Below are positions 5,836 through 18,651 of a stretch of 23,622 nt of DNA, one piece after another. The stretch comes from Chloroflexota bacterium (GTDB lineage Bacteria > Chloroflexota > Dehalococcoidia > UBA1127 > JACQUN01): positions 1-23,622 of the forward strand of contig JACQUN010000194.1 in NCBI GenBank assembly GCA_016210285.1. Reading direction: 5' to 3'. Each line of letters begins with the position of its first letter. The stretch's first letter is position 1. The position numbers and the translations under genes are program-made. The notes below the pieces were generated by a model that saw nothing but the letters and a program-made list of their open reading frames with translations, was not told the origin of the DNA and ran no database searches.

Positions 5836-5891
5836 ATGGAGTGAAGTCACGCCCACGGCTCTCCCGATGGGCGCGGGCCAATGGGGGTTCC

Positions 5892-6344
5892 ATGGCTGAA
5901 GGCAGTGCAGCCCAGCACAACCAGACAAAGGCTTCCTCAACCATCTTCACCCACCGCGGCAAGCTGCTCATCGCTGTGGCGCTGCTGGCTACCGCCCTGG
6001 GATACTTCACCTTCACCGCCTTCCAGGGCTCCACGGTCTATTACGTCACCGTCAGCGAGCTCCAGGGGCAGGGGCAGCAGGTGTATGGCAAGACCATCCG
6101 GGTGAGCGGCACGCTCGTCGCCGACACCTTCCAGCGAGAGGCGGGCACTACCGTGGCGCAGTTCGCCATCTCCGACGGGGACACGAACCTCCACGCTGTC
6201 TATGACGGCGCGTTGCCGGACCTCTTCTTCAACGAGCGCTCCAGCATCGTCCTGGAGGGCCGCTACGGGGCTGACGGCGTGTTCCACACGGACAACGTCA
6301 TCGTAAAGTGCCCCTCCAAGTACGAGGCCGCCCCCAGCTCCTAG
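5892..6344 (+). CDS. ccmE: Cytochrome c maturation heme chaperone CcmE, CxxxY type
   Basis: 150 aa from ATG 5892 (GGGGG four nucleotides upstream); an in-frame ATG at 5841 adds a charged leader that does not look native. A short cytoplasmic N-terminus is followed by one transmembrane helix (about residues 24-44) and an OB-fold domain (VYGKTIRVSGTLV, AQFAISDGDTNLHAVYDGALPDLF, SSIVLEGRYGADGVFHTDNVIVKCPSKYE). CcmE carries heme covalently on the outer face of the membrane during System I cytochrome c maturation. Proteobacterial enzymes use His in HxxxY. Here the position is Cys140 with Tyr144, the CxxxY variant known from archaea and some bacteria. No ccmA, B, C or F is adjacent. The MFS gene follows after 62 nt. 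Confidence 0.88.
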   Translation: MAEGSAAQHNQTKASSTIFTHRGKLLIAVALLATALGYFTFTAFQGSTVYYVTVSELQGQGQQVYGKTIRVSGTLVADTFQREAGTTVAQFAISDGDTNLHAVYDGALPDLFFNERSSIVLEGRYGADGVFHTDNVIVKCPSKYEAAPSS

Positions 6345-6406
6345 CCCCTCGTCCACCCTTCCAGGCTGCCTGCCCATCGGCATATTCACGGCGCGGAGCC
6401 CCACCT

Positions 6407-7681
6407 ATGCCAGGCCAGAGGTCTGAAGCCGGCGTGCTCCCCTGGGTCAGCCCCGATGGCCGCCTCCTTTTCGCCACCGTCACCCTGCGATCATTCGCCT
6501 TTGGCTTCCTCGCCATCCTGGTGGGACCGTACCTGAGCCAGCGAGGGTTTGGCGCATGGCAGGTCGGCGCCATCCTGACAGCGGCCCTGGCGGGCAGGGC
6601 GCTCTTCACCACCCTCATCGCCCTTTTCGCCGATCTCCTGGGCCGCCGCCGTTGTATGGCGGGTCTGAGCCTCCTGAGCGGCCTCGGGGGTCTCATCTTC
6701 CCCCTGGTGTCACCCTTCTCGGCCCTGGTAGGCACCGCAGCGCTAGGGAATCTGAATACGTCCTCCAAGGACCGGGGACCCTTCATGGTCCTGGAGCAGT
6801 CCACCCTCCCGGAAACGGCCCCACACCACCGACGCACCACCCTCTTCGCCTACTATAACCTGGCTGCGACCCTGGCGGCATCGCTGGGAGCCCTGTTCAG
6901 CGCCACCCCGGTCCTCCTTCATCGGACGCTCGGGGTGGAGACCCTAGCATCCTACAAGCTCATGTTCGGGATCTATGCTGGCCTCCTCTTGCTCACCATG
7001 CCCCTCTACGCCCGCCTCTCCCCCAAGGTCGAAGCACCCCCCCAGCGGGAGCAGCGTTTCACCGCCTGGCCTCGGCAGGGCCGGGGGACCATCTTCAAGC
7101 TGACCGCCCTGTTTGGCATGGACGCCCTGGGCGGCGGCTTTGCGGTGGAGAGCTTTGTATCCTACTGGTTGTTCACCCGCCATGGGGTGCCGCTGGCGTC
7201 CCTGGCCTGGATCTTCTTCGCCGCCAACATCCTCAACTCCCTGTCCTATCTGTTAGCCGCCCGCCTGGCGGGCAGGATAGGGCTCATCAACACCATGGTC
7301 TTCACCCACCTCCCCTCCAACCTGCTGCTGATGGCCGTGCCTCTGGTTCCCACCTGGTGGCTGGCGGTGCTCGTCTATCTGGCCAAGGAGAGCCTGTCCC
7401 AGATGGATGTCCCCACGCGCCAGTCCTACGTCGTGGCCGTCGTGCCGCCCTCGGAGCGCACCGCCGCCGCCGGGCTTACGAACCTGGTGCGTCCCGTGGC
7501 CCAGGTGGCCAGCCCGTACCTGGCCGGTTCCCTGGTCGGGGCCTCGCTGGCGGCAGCGCCATTCCTGATAGGGGGAGGGATCAAGGTCGCCTACGACATC
7601 CTGCTGTGGGTCACCTTCCGCCGCATCCGCACGCCGGAAGAGGCACTGCGAGGAGAGACGGGGTTGCGAAGCGAGGAGTGA
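6407..7681 (+). CDS. Major facilitator superfamily transporter
   Basis: 424 aa from ATG 6407, with GGAG about nine nucleotides upstream; an upstream in-frame GTG overlaps ccmE and is less likely. There are about twelve hydrophobic segments in two halves around a charged central loop (YARLSPKVEAPPQREQRF). Between helices 2 and 3 lies LFADLLGRRRCM, the MFS motif A loop that gates transport. The second half contains VPTRQSYVVAVVPPSERTAAAGLTNLVRPV, as seen in drug and metabolite exporters. The substrate cannot be inferred. The gene sits 62 nt behind ccmE and may share its promoter, although a functional link to heme handling is only a possibility. A short C-terminal charged tail (RTPEEALRGE) is cytoplasmic. 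Confidence 0.88.
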   Translation: MPGQRSEAGVLPWVSPDGRLLFATVTLRSFAFGFLAILVGPYLSQRGFGAWQVGAILTAALAGRALFTTLIALFADLLGRRRCMAGLSLLSGLGGLIFPLVSPFSALVGTAALGNLNTSSKDRGPFMVLEQSTLPETAPHHRRTTLFAYYNLAATLAASLGALFSATPVLLHRTLGVETLASYKLMFGIYAGLLLLTMPLYARLSPKVEAPPQREQRFTAWPRQGRGTIFKLTALFGMDALGGGFAVESFVSYWLFTRHGVPLASLAWIFFAANILNSLSYLLAARLAGRIGLINTMVFTHLPSNLLLMAVPLVPTWWLAVLVYLAKESLSQMDVPTRQSYVVAVVPPSERTAAAGLTNLVRPVAQVASPYLAGSLVGASLAAAPFLIGGGIKVAYDILLWVTFRRIRTPEEALRGETGLRSEE

Positions 7682-7735
7682 GACGGCACGTGGGCGCAGT
7701 GCAGAGGAAAGGCCAGGCAATCCCAGAGGGAGAGC

Positions 7736-8500
7736 CTATCTACCTCTGGAGGGCTGGCGGTCCAGCCACTCCAGGGCCTTGCGGGTGTCGCTGGCTACCC
7801 GGGCCCCATCACATCGCTTCACCCTGAGCTTGAACAGCCAGTAGGTGAACTCCTTCTCCTGGGTGGTCGCCGCGACCCTGCCGGGAGTGGCCGTCTCCCG
7901 GTGAAAACGCTCGTGCAGGGCCACCCGGCGGTCCCCGTAGATGCGGGAGAAGGCCTCGTCGGTGAGGTCTCGTCTGCCGGTCAGGCCCTTGCTCACACGC
8001 TCCTTGCGCACCTCAGCCCGCACCGCCGCCTGGAGGGCCTGCTCCACCGTGATGCCGTACCAGTAGTTCAGACACGTCCGGTACTTGGCCACGCCGATGA
8101 GCTCTCGGAACTGCTCCTCTGCCAACCCGTGCGGCAAGTGAACCCCTCGCAGGAACTCCTCCTGCTCCGATGGCAGGATCTGGCCGTCCACCTCCTGGAA
8201 GAGGCGGCGGGCCAGAAGACGCCAGTCAAACGCCTCACCCCCAACCAGGTAGCGGTAGTGTTGTCCATCCCTCACCTCCTCCGGCATTGTCCAGAGGGCG
8301 ATGGCCTCAAGGAGGGCGGTGCGCCATCCCCGGCCCTGGGCCAGGGAGTCTTTGAGATGGCGAAGGGCCTCCTGGCACTCGGGGGGAAGCAGGGTATCCG
8401 CCGCGGGGACTGGCGCCTGCGCCGGCCGCTGAAACCCCCTGGCACCCGAAGGGTTGTGCTGTGGCTCGCCCTGCTGGGTTACCTCTGCCGGTTCAACCAA
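7736..8500 (-). CDS. Hypothetical helical protein coupled to polX
   Basis: 254 aa from a TTG codon at 8500 with GAGGAG eight nucleotides upstream; the start lies inside the last codons of polX (22-nt overlap). I do not recognise the family. After a Pro/Gln-rich N-terminus (about 35 residues) the rest is mostly helical and strongly charged: CQEALRHLKDSLAQG, RTALLEAIALWTMP, FRELIGVAKYRTCLNYWYG, then a basic section (RAEVRKERVSKGLTGRRD) and TQEKEFTYWLFKLRVKRCDG. No membrane segment or signal peptide is seen. The overlap with polX implies translational coupling and perhaps a partner role in DNA repair, but nothing in the sequence proves that. Codon composition matches the housekeeping neighbours. 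Confidence 0.75.
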   Translation of the reverse strand: MVEPAEVTQQGEPQHNPSGARGFQRPAQAPVPAADTLLPPECQEALRHLKDSLAQGRGWRTALLEAIALWTMPEEVRDGQHYRYLVGGEAFDWRLLARRLFQEVDGQILPSEQEEFLRGVHLPHGLAEEQFRELIGVAKYRTCLNYWYGITVEQALQAAVRAEVRKERVSKGLTGRRDLTDEAFSRIYGDRRVALHERFHRETATPGRVAATTQEKEFTYWLFKLRVKRCDGARVASDTRKALEWLDRQPSRGR

Positions 8501-10209
8501 GACAAAATCTCCTCAAACGGGCGGGTGTTCAGGATGTGCGCCGCCTCGCACCAGGCGCGCCGGGCCTGAGCGACGCCGAAGCGCATGTTGGCGAGGGCTT
8601 CGGTGCGGTGGGCGTCGGTGCTGATGACCAGAGGTACACCCAGCTCCTTGGCCCGCAGGATATGGGTGTCCTTGATGTCCAGCCGCTCAGGCCCAGCGTT
8701 GACCTCCAGGGCCACCCCCGTCTCCCTGGCAACCTGGAAGAGGGCCTCCAGGTCCACGTCCACGGGCTCCCGCTCCCCCAGGAGGCGGCAGGTGAGATGC
8801 CCGATGATGTCCACGTGGGGGTTCCGCATAGCCGCTATGATACGCTGAGTCATGCGCTCCCTCTCCTGCCCCAGCGCCGAGTGAACGGAGGCCACCACCA
8901 CGTCCAGCTCCCCCAGCACGTCGTCAGGGAAGTCCAGCGCGCCGTCGGCGCGGATGTCCACCTCGGAGCCGTGCAGCACCCTCAGCCCATTTGCCGCTCG
9001 CACCTGCTGAAGCAGCGCCCTCTGCTGGCGGAGGCGCTCCACCGTGAGGCCGTGGGCGATGCCCCGGCCAGCGGAGTGGTCGGTGAGGGCCACATACTGG
9101 TAGCCCCGTGCGTTGGCCGCGGCCAGCATAGCCTCCAGGGGGTCCCGGCCGTCGCTCCAGTCCGAATGGACGTGGAGGTCGCCCTTGATGTCGGACAGCT
9201 CTACCAGACGAGGGAGGGCGTGCCTGGCGGCCAGCTCCACCTCCCACACCCCCTCGCGGAGCTCCGGGGGGACCCACTGGAGCCCCAGGAGGGCGTAGAA
9301 GGACTCCTCGTCGGAGAACTTCTCCAGCTTCTCCGTCTTCAGGTCGGTGATGCCATACTCGCTCAGGGAGAGGCCCATGTGGTTGGCGTAGTCCCGCAGC
9401 AGGATGTTGTGCTGCTTGCTCCCCGTGAAGTACTGGAGCATGGCCCCGAAGCTCTCCTCATCCACAATGCGCAGGTCCACCTGAAGGCCAGCCGACACCA
9501 CCACGCTGCCCTTTTTGGGGCCTGCGGCCAGGACCTCCACCACCATGGGGAGGTGGGCCAGGGCGTCCACCACTGCCTGAGGGTCAGGGGCCACGGCCAT
9601 GAGGTCAATATCCCCCACCGTCTCGCGCCAGCGGCGCAGGCTCCCTACCGGGACGGCCTGCCGGACGCTGGGGCAGCGCTCCCGCAGGGCAGCGATGACC
9701 TCCTCTGCGACAGGAAGGGCCTTCCCCAGCGGGATGCGCCGCTCCTTGCTGCGGAGGGCGCGGATGTGGCGCAGGATGTTCTCGGCGGACTTCTCCCCCA
9801 TACGGGGGAGTGCCGCCAGCTTGCCAGCCAGGATGGCCTGCTCCAGCTCCTCCACCGTGGAGACCCCCAGCTCCCTGGCGATGCGCCAGGCGGTCCTGGG
9901 GCCGACCCCCGGGATGTCCATGAGGTTCAGTACGCCTGCTGGGAACTCGGCCTTCAGCTCCTCGTAGGTGTGCATCTTGCCGGTGGTGACCATCTCCACG
10001 ATCTTCTTGCTGATGGCCTCGCCGATGCCGGGGATGGCCTGCAGGTCTTTGCCCTCCCGCACCATCTGCTCCAGGGGCTCCGGGAGCTGCTCAATGGTGC
10101 GGGCGGCCCGCTGGTAGGCGCGAATCTTGAAGGCGTTCTCCCCCTTCAGCCCCAGGAGGCCCGCCATGTTCTCAAAGATTCTGGCGACCATCTCATTCGT
10201 GTAGGGCAT
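8479..10209 (-). CDS. polX: DNA polymerase/3'-5' exonuclease PolX
   Basis: 576 aa, typical of bacterial family X DNA polymerases with a C-terminal PHP domain, which fill short gaps during base-excision repair. The N-terminal 8-kDa-like domain carries helix-hairpin-helix elements at IPGIG (59-63) and IPGVG (99-103). The nucleotidyltransferase palm begins at GSLRRWRETVGDIDLM (189-204), with metal ligands D200 and D202 and a third Asp near 245 (VDLRI). The PHP domain starts at GDLHVHSDWSDG (343-354; H346, H348), with ALTDHSAGRG (374-383), GSEVDI and a C-terminal STDAH metal site. All key residues I looked for are present. ATG 10209 lies at the end of the 174-nt gap after hicA. A coupled unknown gene overlaps its 3' end. 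Confidence 0.96.
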   Translation of the reverse strand: MPYTNEMVARIFENMAGLLGLKGENAFKIRAYQRAARTIEQLPEPLEQMVREGKDLQAIPGIGEAISKKIVEMVTTGKMHTYEELKAEFPAGVLNLMDIPGVGPRTAWRIARELGVSTVEELEQAILAGKLAALPRMGEKSAENILRHIRALRSKERRIPLGKALPVAEEVIAALRERCPSVRQAVPVGSLRRWRETVGDIDLMAVAPDPQAVVDALAHLPMVVEVLAAGPKKGSVVVSAGLQVDLRIVDEESFGAMLQYFTGSKQHNILLRDYANHMGLSLSEYGITDLKTEKLEKFSDEESFYALLGLQWVPPELREGVWEVELAARHALPRLVELSDIKGDLHVHSDWSDGRDPLEAMLAAANARGYQYVALTDHSAGRGIAHGLTVERLRQQRALLQQVRAANGLRVLHGSEVDIRADGALDFPDDVLGELDVVVASVHSALGQERERMTQRIIAAMRNPHVDIIGHLTCRLLGEREPVDVDLEALFQVARETGVALEVNAGPERLDIKDTHILRAKELGVPLVISTDAHRTEALANMRFGVAQARRAWCEAAHILNTRPFEEILSWLNRQR

Positions 10210-10383
10210 GGCCCTAACCCCAGTCCAGAACTCAGATGCCTATCCGGTATTGCTTCAGGTCTCTTTCAGCCAGGCAACTTATGTACAAGCTGTCCCACAA
10301 CTCGCCACGACACCGAAGCCTTCAGGCTACGGCAAAAGCTGGGCTTATGGGACGGCTTTTCCATGAAGTTCTCTTGGACCTAT

Positions 10384-10620
10384 TTACGCTCTCAGGAGCC
10401 TCACGAACTCCTCACGGCTGAGCCCAGCCTGTCGGATTATCGCCCGCAGCGTCCCCGGCGGCAGGTCGTCAGTGTGCATAGGCACCGTTACAGGGCGCCG
10501 AAGCCCTGATTTCACCAGAACAGCATGTGAGCCCGTTTGTCTCCGCCTTGCAAAGCCGACCCGCTCTAGCACTCGGACAACCTCGTACGGCTTAAGCGAA
10601 GGCAGCCGTTCCTGACTCAT
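10384..10620 (-). CDS. hicA: HicA-family toxin (mRNA interferase)
   Basis: 78 aa, the normal size of YcfA/HicA toxins, small dsRBD-fold ribonucleases that cleave mRNA and are held inactive by HicB. LKPYEVVRVLERVGFARRRQTGSHAVLV contains the diagnostic GSH with catalytic His32. VTVPMHTDDLPPGTLRAIIRQAGLSREEF is the family's C-terminal half. The start ATG overlaps the hicB stop by four nucleotides (ATGA), so the order is hicB-hicA with coupled translation. It is the last gene of the crotonase-to-hicA train. No T-rich terminator follows; the 10210-10383 gap has only a long imperfect inverted repeat (GCTGTCCCA / TGGGACGGC). Confidence 0.93.
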   Translation of the reverse strand: MSQERLPSLKPYEVVRVLERVGFARRRQTGSHAVLVKSGLRRPVTVPMHTDDLPPGTLRAIIRQAGLSREEFVRLLRA

Positions 10621-10853
10621 GCGGCCTGGGAGGCTACAAACGCCTGGACTACCTCGGGGATTGGCATATCCTCTTCCTTAGCCACGGCTACCCAAGCCGC
10701 TATCGCATCGTTCGCCATCTCTATGGCCTGCTCAAAGGTCTTGCCGTAGGTGACGCAGCCAGGCAGGGACGGGACCGTAACTGTGTACCCGCCCTCTGGC
10801 TCTGGTTGGAATTCCAGCACTACACCTTGCCAGATAACATGAAACGTTCTCAT
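10617..10853 (-). CDS. hicB: HicB-family antitoxin, single-domain form
   Basis: 78 aa. FQPEPEGGYTVTVPSLPGCVTYGKTFEQAIEMANDAI is the HicB/UPF0150 partial RNase H-like fold, which binds HicA and blocks its active site. The protein ends shortly after that fold (PIPEVVQAFVASQAA). It lacks the C-terminal helix-turn-helix or ribbon-helix-helix domain that many HicB proteins use to repress their own promoter. The ATG at 10853 shares its A with the CPBP stop codon (TGATG), and AGAGG lies seven nucleotides upstream. It is therefore expressed from the upstream transcript, with no room for its own promoter. Confidence 0.93.
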   Translation of the reverse strand: MRTFHVIWQGVVLEFQPEPEGGYTVTVPSLPGCVTYGKTFEQAIEMANDAIAAWVAVAKEEDMPIPEVVQAFVASQAA

Positions 10854-11754
10854 CAGAAGACCTCTGCTTTGCTGTCGCTGCGCTCTGCACCCATCGGGCT
10901 TCTCCCACGATTGTACACAAAAAGTCCCAGGTCCAGGAACGCCAGGACGATGAGGCCCGCCAGCCCGGTCGCGCCAACGGTCAGGTCGCTCCCACCAGCC
11001 ACGACAAGCGTAGCTAAGCCGGCTGTGGCGTTCAACGAGCCGTGGATAATCGCTGCTGCAATCACGGAGCGGGCCTTCAGCCGGACGTAGCTGAACAAAG
11101 GGGAGAGCAGAAGGGCAAACAGGGTCATCATGCCGACGCCGGCCACCGGGTGCTGCGGGTAGTTGTGCCCCTGGAGAATCAAGGGGAAGTGCCAGATGCC
11201 CCAGATAAGCCCGATGACCCCCGCTGACTTCCAGAAACCTAGAAAGCCCAGCTCCTTCTGCAGGAACCCTCGCCAGCCCAGCTCCTCGCCGAAGCCTGCG
11301 AGGGCGTTGACCGTGGGCCCAGCCACCAGGCCCTGGGCCAGCCCAAGCCACAGGGGATGGACCGGGAAGGACGCCGCCTGCTCCTTCATCTGCGCCAGCC
11401 GGTCTGCGGGGAAGACTGATTCAAGTCGCTGGAAAAACCCTTCCATGCCCGGGGCGTAGCTCACGCCGGGGAGAAGCAGGCTGACCCCAAGGGCAGCAAA
11501 GGCCAGGACAGGGGGCAGGAGCCATGCGGCCAGGAACCAGCGGTTTGGCCGGAAGGAGACGCCCAGCGGGCCGCTCACGGGCTCCCTGTACACGAGTCGC
11601 TGAAGAAAAAGGGCCACGCTCATGGGGACAAACATGTACAGCAGTGCGACCGCGATGGCGGGAGGGGTGTTCCAATTGCCGCCGAAGGCCCAGAACAGGA
11701 GGGGAATGAGCCAGCTTACGGCAAAGGTGAGGGCTGTGAAGGACGCCGCCCGCC

Positions 11755-11776
<22 letters not shown>
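10853..11776 (-). CDS. CPBP-family intramembrane glutamic protease
   Basis: 307 aa from ATG 11776; a possible ATG at 11809 would add eleven residues. Both starts lie within the end of secA (22 or 55 nt overlap). Eight or so hydrophobic segments surround the CPBP (Rce1/CAAX-like, PF02517) motifs. These are GEELGWRG with E164, E165 and R169, WGIWHFPLI with H196, and HGSLNA with H245. All the catalytic signature residues are present. Members cleave prenylated proteins, process or protect against bacteriocins, or act in membrane stress, so the substrate here is unknown. The stop codon TGA overlaps the hicB start, so the protease, antitoxin and toxin form a coupled series. The first residues after the secA overlap ([11 protein letters not shown]) look native. 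Confidence 0.88.
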
Positions 11777-14472
<2,696 letters not shown>

Positions 14473-14509
14473 TGGAGCCTATCTCCCAGTCTCTCTTACC
14501 CGCACATCA

Positions 14510-14540
14510 ACGGTATGACAGCGACTCCTGCCCATACCGT
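14510..14540 (-). promoter_or_regulatory. Hairpin in the prs-secA intergenic leader
   Basis: ACGGTATG (14510-14517) and CATACCGT (14533-14540) pair perfectly (8 bp) with an inner CAG/CTG helix. The hairpin lies 38 nt upstream of the secA ATG. No T tract follows, so it is not a terminator. A TTGACG sequence on the same strand just upstream could be a -35 element, but I see no good -10 partner. Confidence 0.4.
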
Positions 14541-14574
14541 GCTACGTCAACGTGCAGGTCTTTCCGCATCATCG

Positions 14575-15528
14575 CTACTTGTGCTCGAACATGGCGCCCA
14601 CGGAGATCCCCGCGTGAATGCGCCGGATAGCCTCTCCCAGGAGCTCGGCCACGCTGAGGACCGTTACCTTCAGGGACTGCTTGTCCGGCCCCAGGGGAAG
14701 GGTGTCGGTGACCACCACCTCCCGGATAGGGCTCTGGTTGAGCTGCTGCACCGCCGGGCCAGAGAAGACGGCGTGCGTGCAGCAGGAGTAGACCTCCCGA
14801 ACCCCTGCCCCTTGCAGAATGTCGACCGCGGACATCAGAGTCCCGCCGGTGTTGATCTCGTCGTCCAGCGTGACCGCCGTCTTGCCAGCCACGTCACCGA
14901 TGACATTCAGGCTCTTCGCGCGGTCCAGATTGCCATCCCGCCGCTTTTCGACGATGGCCAGCGGTGCTCGCAGGAGGGCGGCCATGTCCCGCGCCCGCTT
15001 GGTGATACCGATGTCAACGGCAACCACCACGATGTCGCTGAGCCCCTTATCCAGGAAGTAGCGGCTCAGGAGGGGGAGCGCCGTGAGCTCATCCACCGGG
15101 ATGTTGAAGAACCCCTGGATCTGGCCGGCGTGCAGGTCCACGGTCAGCACCCGGTCTGCCCCTGCCACGGTGATCAGGTCTGCCAGCAGCCTGGCGGTTA
15201 TGGGAACCCTGGGCTGGTCCTTCTTGTCAGTGCGGCCGTAGGCGTAGTAGGGGACTACCGCGGTGATGCGCCCCGCGGAGGCCCGCTTGGCCGCATCGAT
15301 CATAATGAGGAGCTCCATAATAGTGTCGTTCACAGGGTAGGCGAAGGGCTGGATGATAAACACGTCGTGCTGGCGAACGTTTTCCAGGTACTGGACGAAG
15401 GTGTTGTCGTTGCTGAACTTGAAGACGTTGGCCTTCCCCAGCGGGACCCCAAGGTAGCTGCACACCGCCTGGGCCACCGCCGGGTGCGCCCGACCCGTAA
15501 AGACCTTGAGCTCCTCATAGACTGCCAT
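14575..15528 (-). CDS. prs: Ribose-phosphate pyrophosphokinase (PRPP synthetase), divergent
   Basis: 317 aa, standard length. It makes PRPP from ribose 5-phosphate and ATP for purine, pyrimidine, His, Trp and NAD synthesis. Seen are FKFSNDNTFVQYLENVR (37-53), FAYPVNDTIMELLIMIDA (62-79), PYYAYGRTDKKD (93-104), the metal-binding signature TVDLHAGQIQGFF (129-141), VVVDIGITKRAR-type flexible loop residues, and the ribose-phosphate loop LDDEINTGGTL (221-231). In most class I enzymes that loop reads DDxIDTGGT; here Asp is replaced by Asn226. FFDIPVD appears as FFNIPVD. The enzyme therefore looks like a diverged Prs. The ATG overlaps the crotonase stop by one nucleotide (TAATG). The next gene is secA. 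Confidence 0.93.
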   Translation of the reverse strand: MAVYEELKVFTGRAHPAVAQAVCSYLGVPLGKANVFKFSNDNTFVQYLENVRQHDVFIIQPFAYPVNDTIMELLIMIDAAKRASAGRITAVVPYYAYGRTDKKDQPRVPITARLLADLITVAGADRVLTVDLHAGQIQGFFNIPVDELTALPLLSRYFLDKGLSDIVVVAVDIGITKRARDMAALLRAPLAIVEKRRDGNLDRAKSLNVIGDVAGKTAVTLDDEINTGGTLMSAVDILQGAGVREVYSCCTHAVFSGPAVQQLNQSPIREVVVTDTLPLGPDKQSLKVTVLSVAELLGEAIRRIHAGISVGAMFEHK

Positions 15529-16352
15529 TAGCGTCCCTTGTAGAGCGGCTTCCGCTTCTCCCTGAAGGCCGTGACCCCCTCCCGGTGGTCCTCCGAGGTG
15601 AGGGTGATGGTCTCAGCAGCAGCCGCCATGAGCATCGCCGTCTCCAGGTCAAACCCCAGGCCCTTGTGGAGCATCAGCTTGGACAGCCGAATGGCAATGG
15701 GCGGGCCATCGGCGATGCGCTGGGCCAGGGCCGTGGTCTCCTCTTCTAGCTTCTCCCGAGGGACGAGCTTGTTCAGCAAGCCGAACTTGTGGGCTTCCTC
15801 AGCCTCCAGCCAGTCGCCGGTGAAAAGGAGCTCGGCTGCCTTGGGGATGCTGCCGAGCGCACGCGGGTAGAGCCAGGTGCCCCCGAAGCCAGGGAAGAGG
15901 CCGATGCGCACGAAGGCGACCATGAAGCGGGAGTCAGGAGAGCCCACCCGCAGGTCGCAGGCACAGGCCAGGTCGAAGCCTCCACCCACGGCCACCCCAT
16001 TGACCATGGCGATGGTGGGCTTCTCCATGCGATGCATGCCCAGGATGACCCGCTGGATACTCTGAAACCCCCGGCGGATCTCCTCGGCGCCGCGGGGCTC
16101 CTGGGCACTCGCCTGCCCGGGGCCCCCGGCCATGCCACCCACATCGGCCCCGGAGCAGAAGGCCCGCCCCGCCCCGGTCAGAATCAGCACCCGCATCCCA
16201 TCGTCACGGGCGACGTCTTCAACAGCGTCGCCCATCTCCTCTTGCATCTGCCGGTTGATGGCGTTGAGGCGGTCAGGGCGGTTCAGGGTCAGGCGAGCGA
16301 CGTGCCGGTCCGCCAGCTTCTCCAGGAGGATGGTCTGGTACGTGTTCGACAT
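15528..16352 (-). CDS. Crotonase-family protein (enoyl-CoA hydratase/isomerase)
   Basis: 274 aa. The crotonase fold binds acyl-CoA thioesters and stabilises an enolate in an oxyanion hole. RLTLNRPDRLNAINRQM (20-36), GAGRAFCSGADV (60-71, oxyanion-hole region), MVNGVAVGGGFDLACACDLR (116-135) and GLFPGFGGTW are diagnostic. By eye, the two Glu residues of classic hydratase (E144 and E164 in the rat enzyme) align with D127 and F147. This makes a plain 2-enoyl-CoA hydratase less likely; an isomerase (PaaG-like) or another crotonase activity is possible. A predicted promoter with a perfect TATAAT precedes it. It is the first gene of the train leading to prs and secA, which it overlaps at TAATG. Confidence 0.9.
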   Translation of the reverse strand: MSNTYQTILLEKLADRHVARLTLNRPDRLNAINRQMQEEMGDAVEDVARDDGMRVLILTGAGRAFCSGADVGGMAGGPGQASAQEPRGAEEIRRGFQSIQRVILGMHRMEKPTIAMVNGVAVGGGFDLACACDLRVGSPDSRFMVAFVRIGLFPGFGGTWLYPRALGSIPKAAELLFTGDWLEAEEAHKFGLLNKLVPREKLEEETTALAQRIADGPPIAIRLSKLMLHKGLGFDLETAMLMAAAAETITLTSEDHREGVTAFREKRKPLYKGR

Positions 16353-16385
16353 GAAGCTACCTCTTCCTTATCCGTGGCCAAGGCG

Positions 16386-16414
16386 ATTATAGCACAGGCT
16401 TCCTTCCCCAACAA
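16386..16414 (-). promoter_or_regulatory. Predicted promoter of the crotonase-prs-secA train
   Basis: On the minus strand, -35 TTGTTG (16409-16414) and consensus -10 TATAAT (16386-16391) have a 17-nt spacer. It lies in the 67-nt gap behind the SDR gene and predicts a leader of about 27 nt. Confidence 0.65.
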
Positions 16415-16419
16415 CGAAG

Positions 16420-18593
<2,174 letters not shown>

Positions 18594-18651
18594 GGAGCAG
18601 ATAGGATACCGCCCAGAGGCGAACCCCTACTCGGCAATCGGAGGTGGCACG

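Noticed and set aside
5672..5850. Possible small membrane protein on the minus strand with an acidic tail
   Set aside because: It overlaps both divergent promoters and the inverted repeat and has no ribosome site; a hydrophobic stretch alone is not enough.
8461..10509. 682-codon plus-strand open frame
   Set aside because: It is antisense to polX and part of hicA, with a His/Leu/Val-rich shadow composition and no domain.
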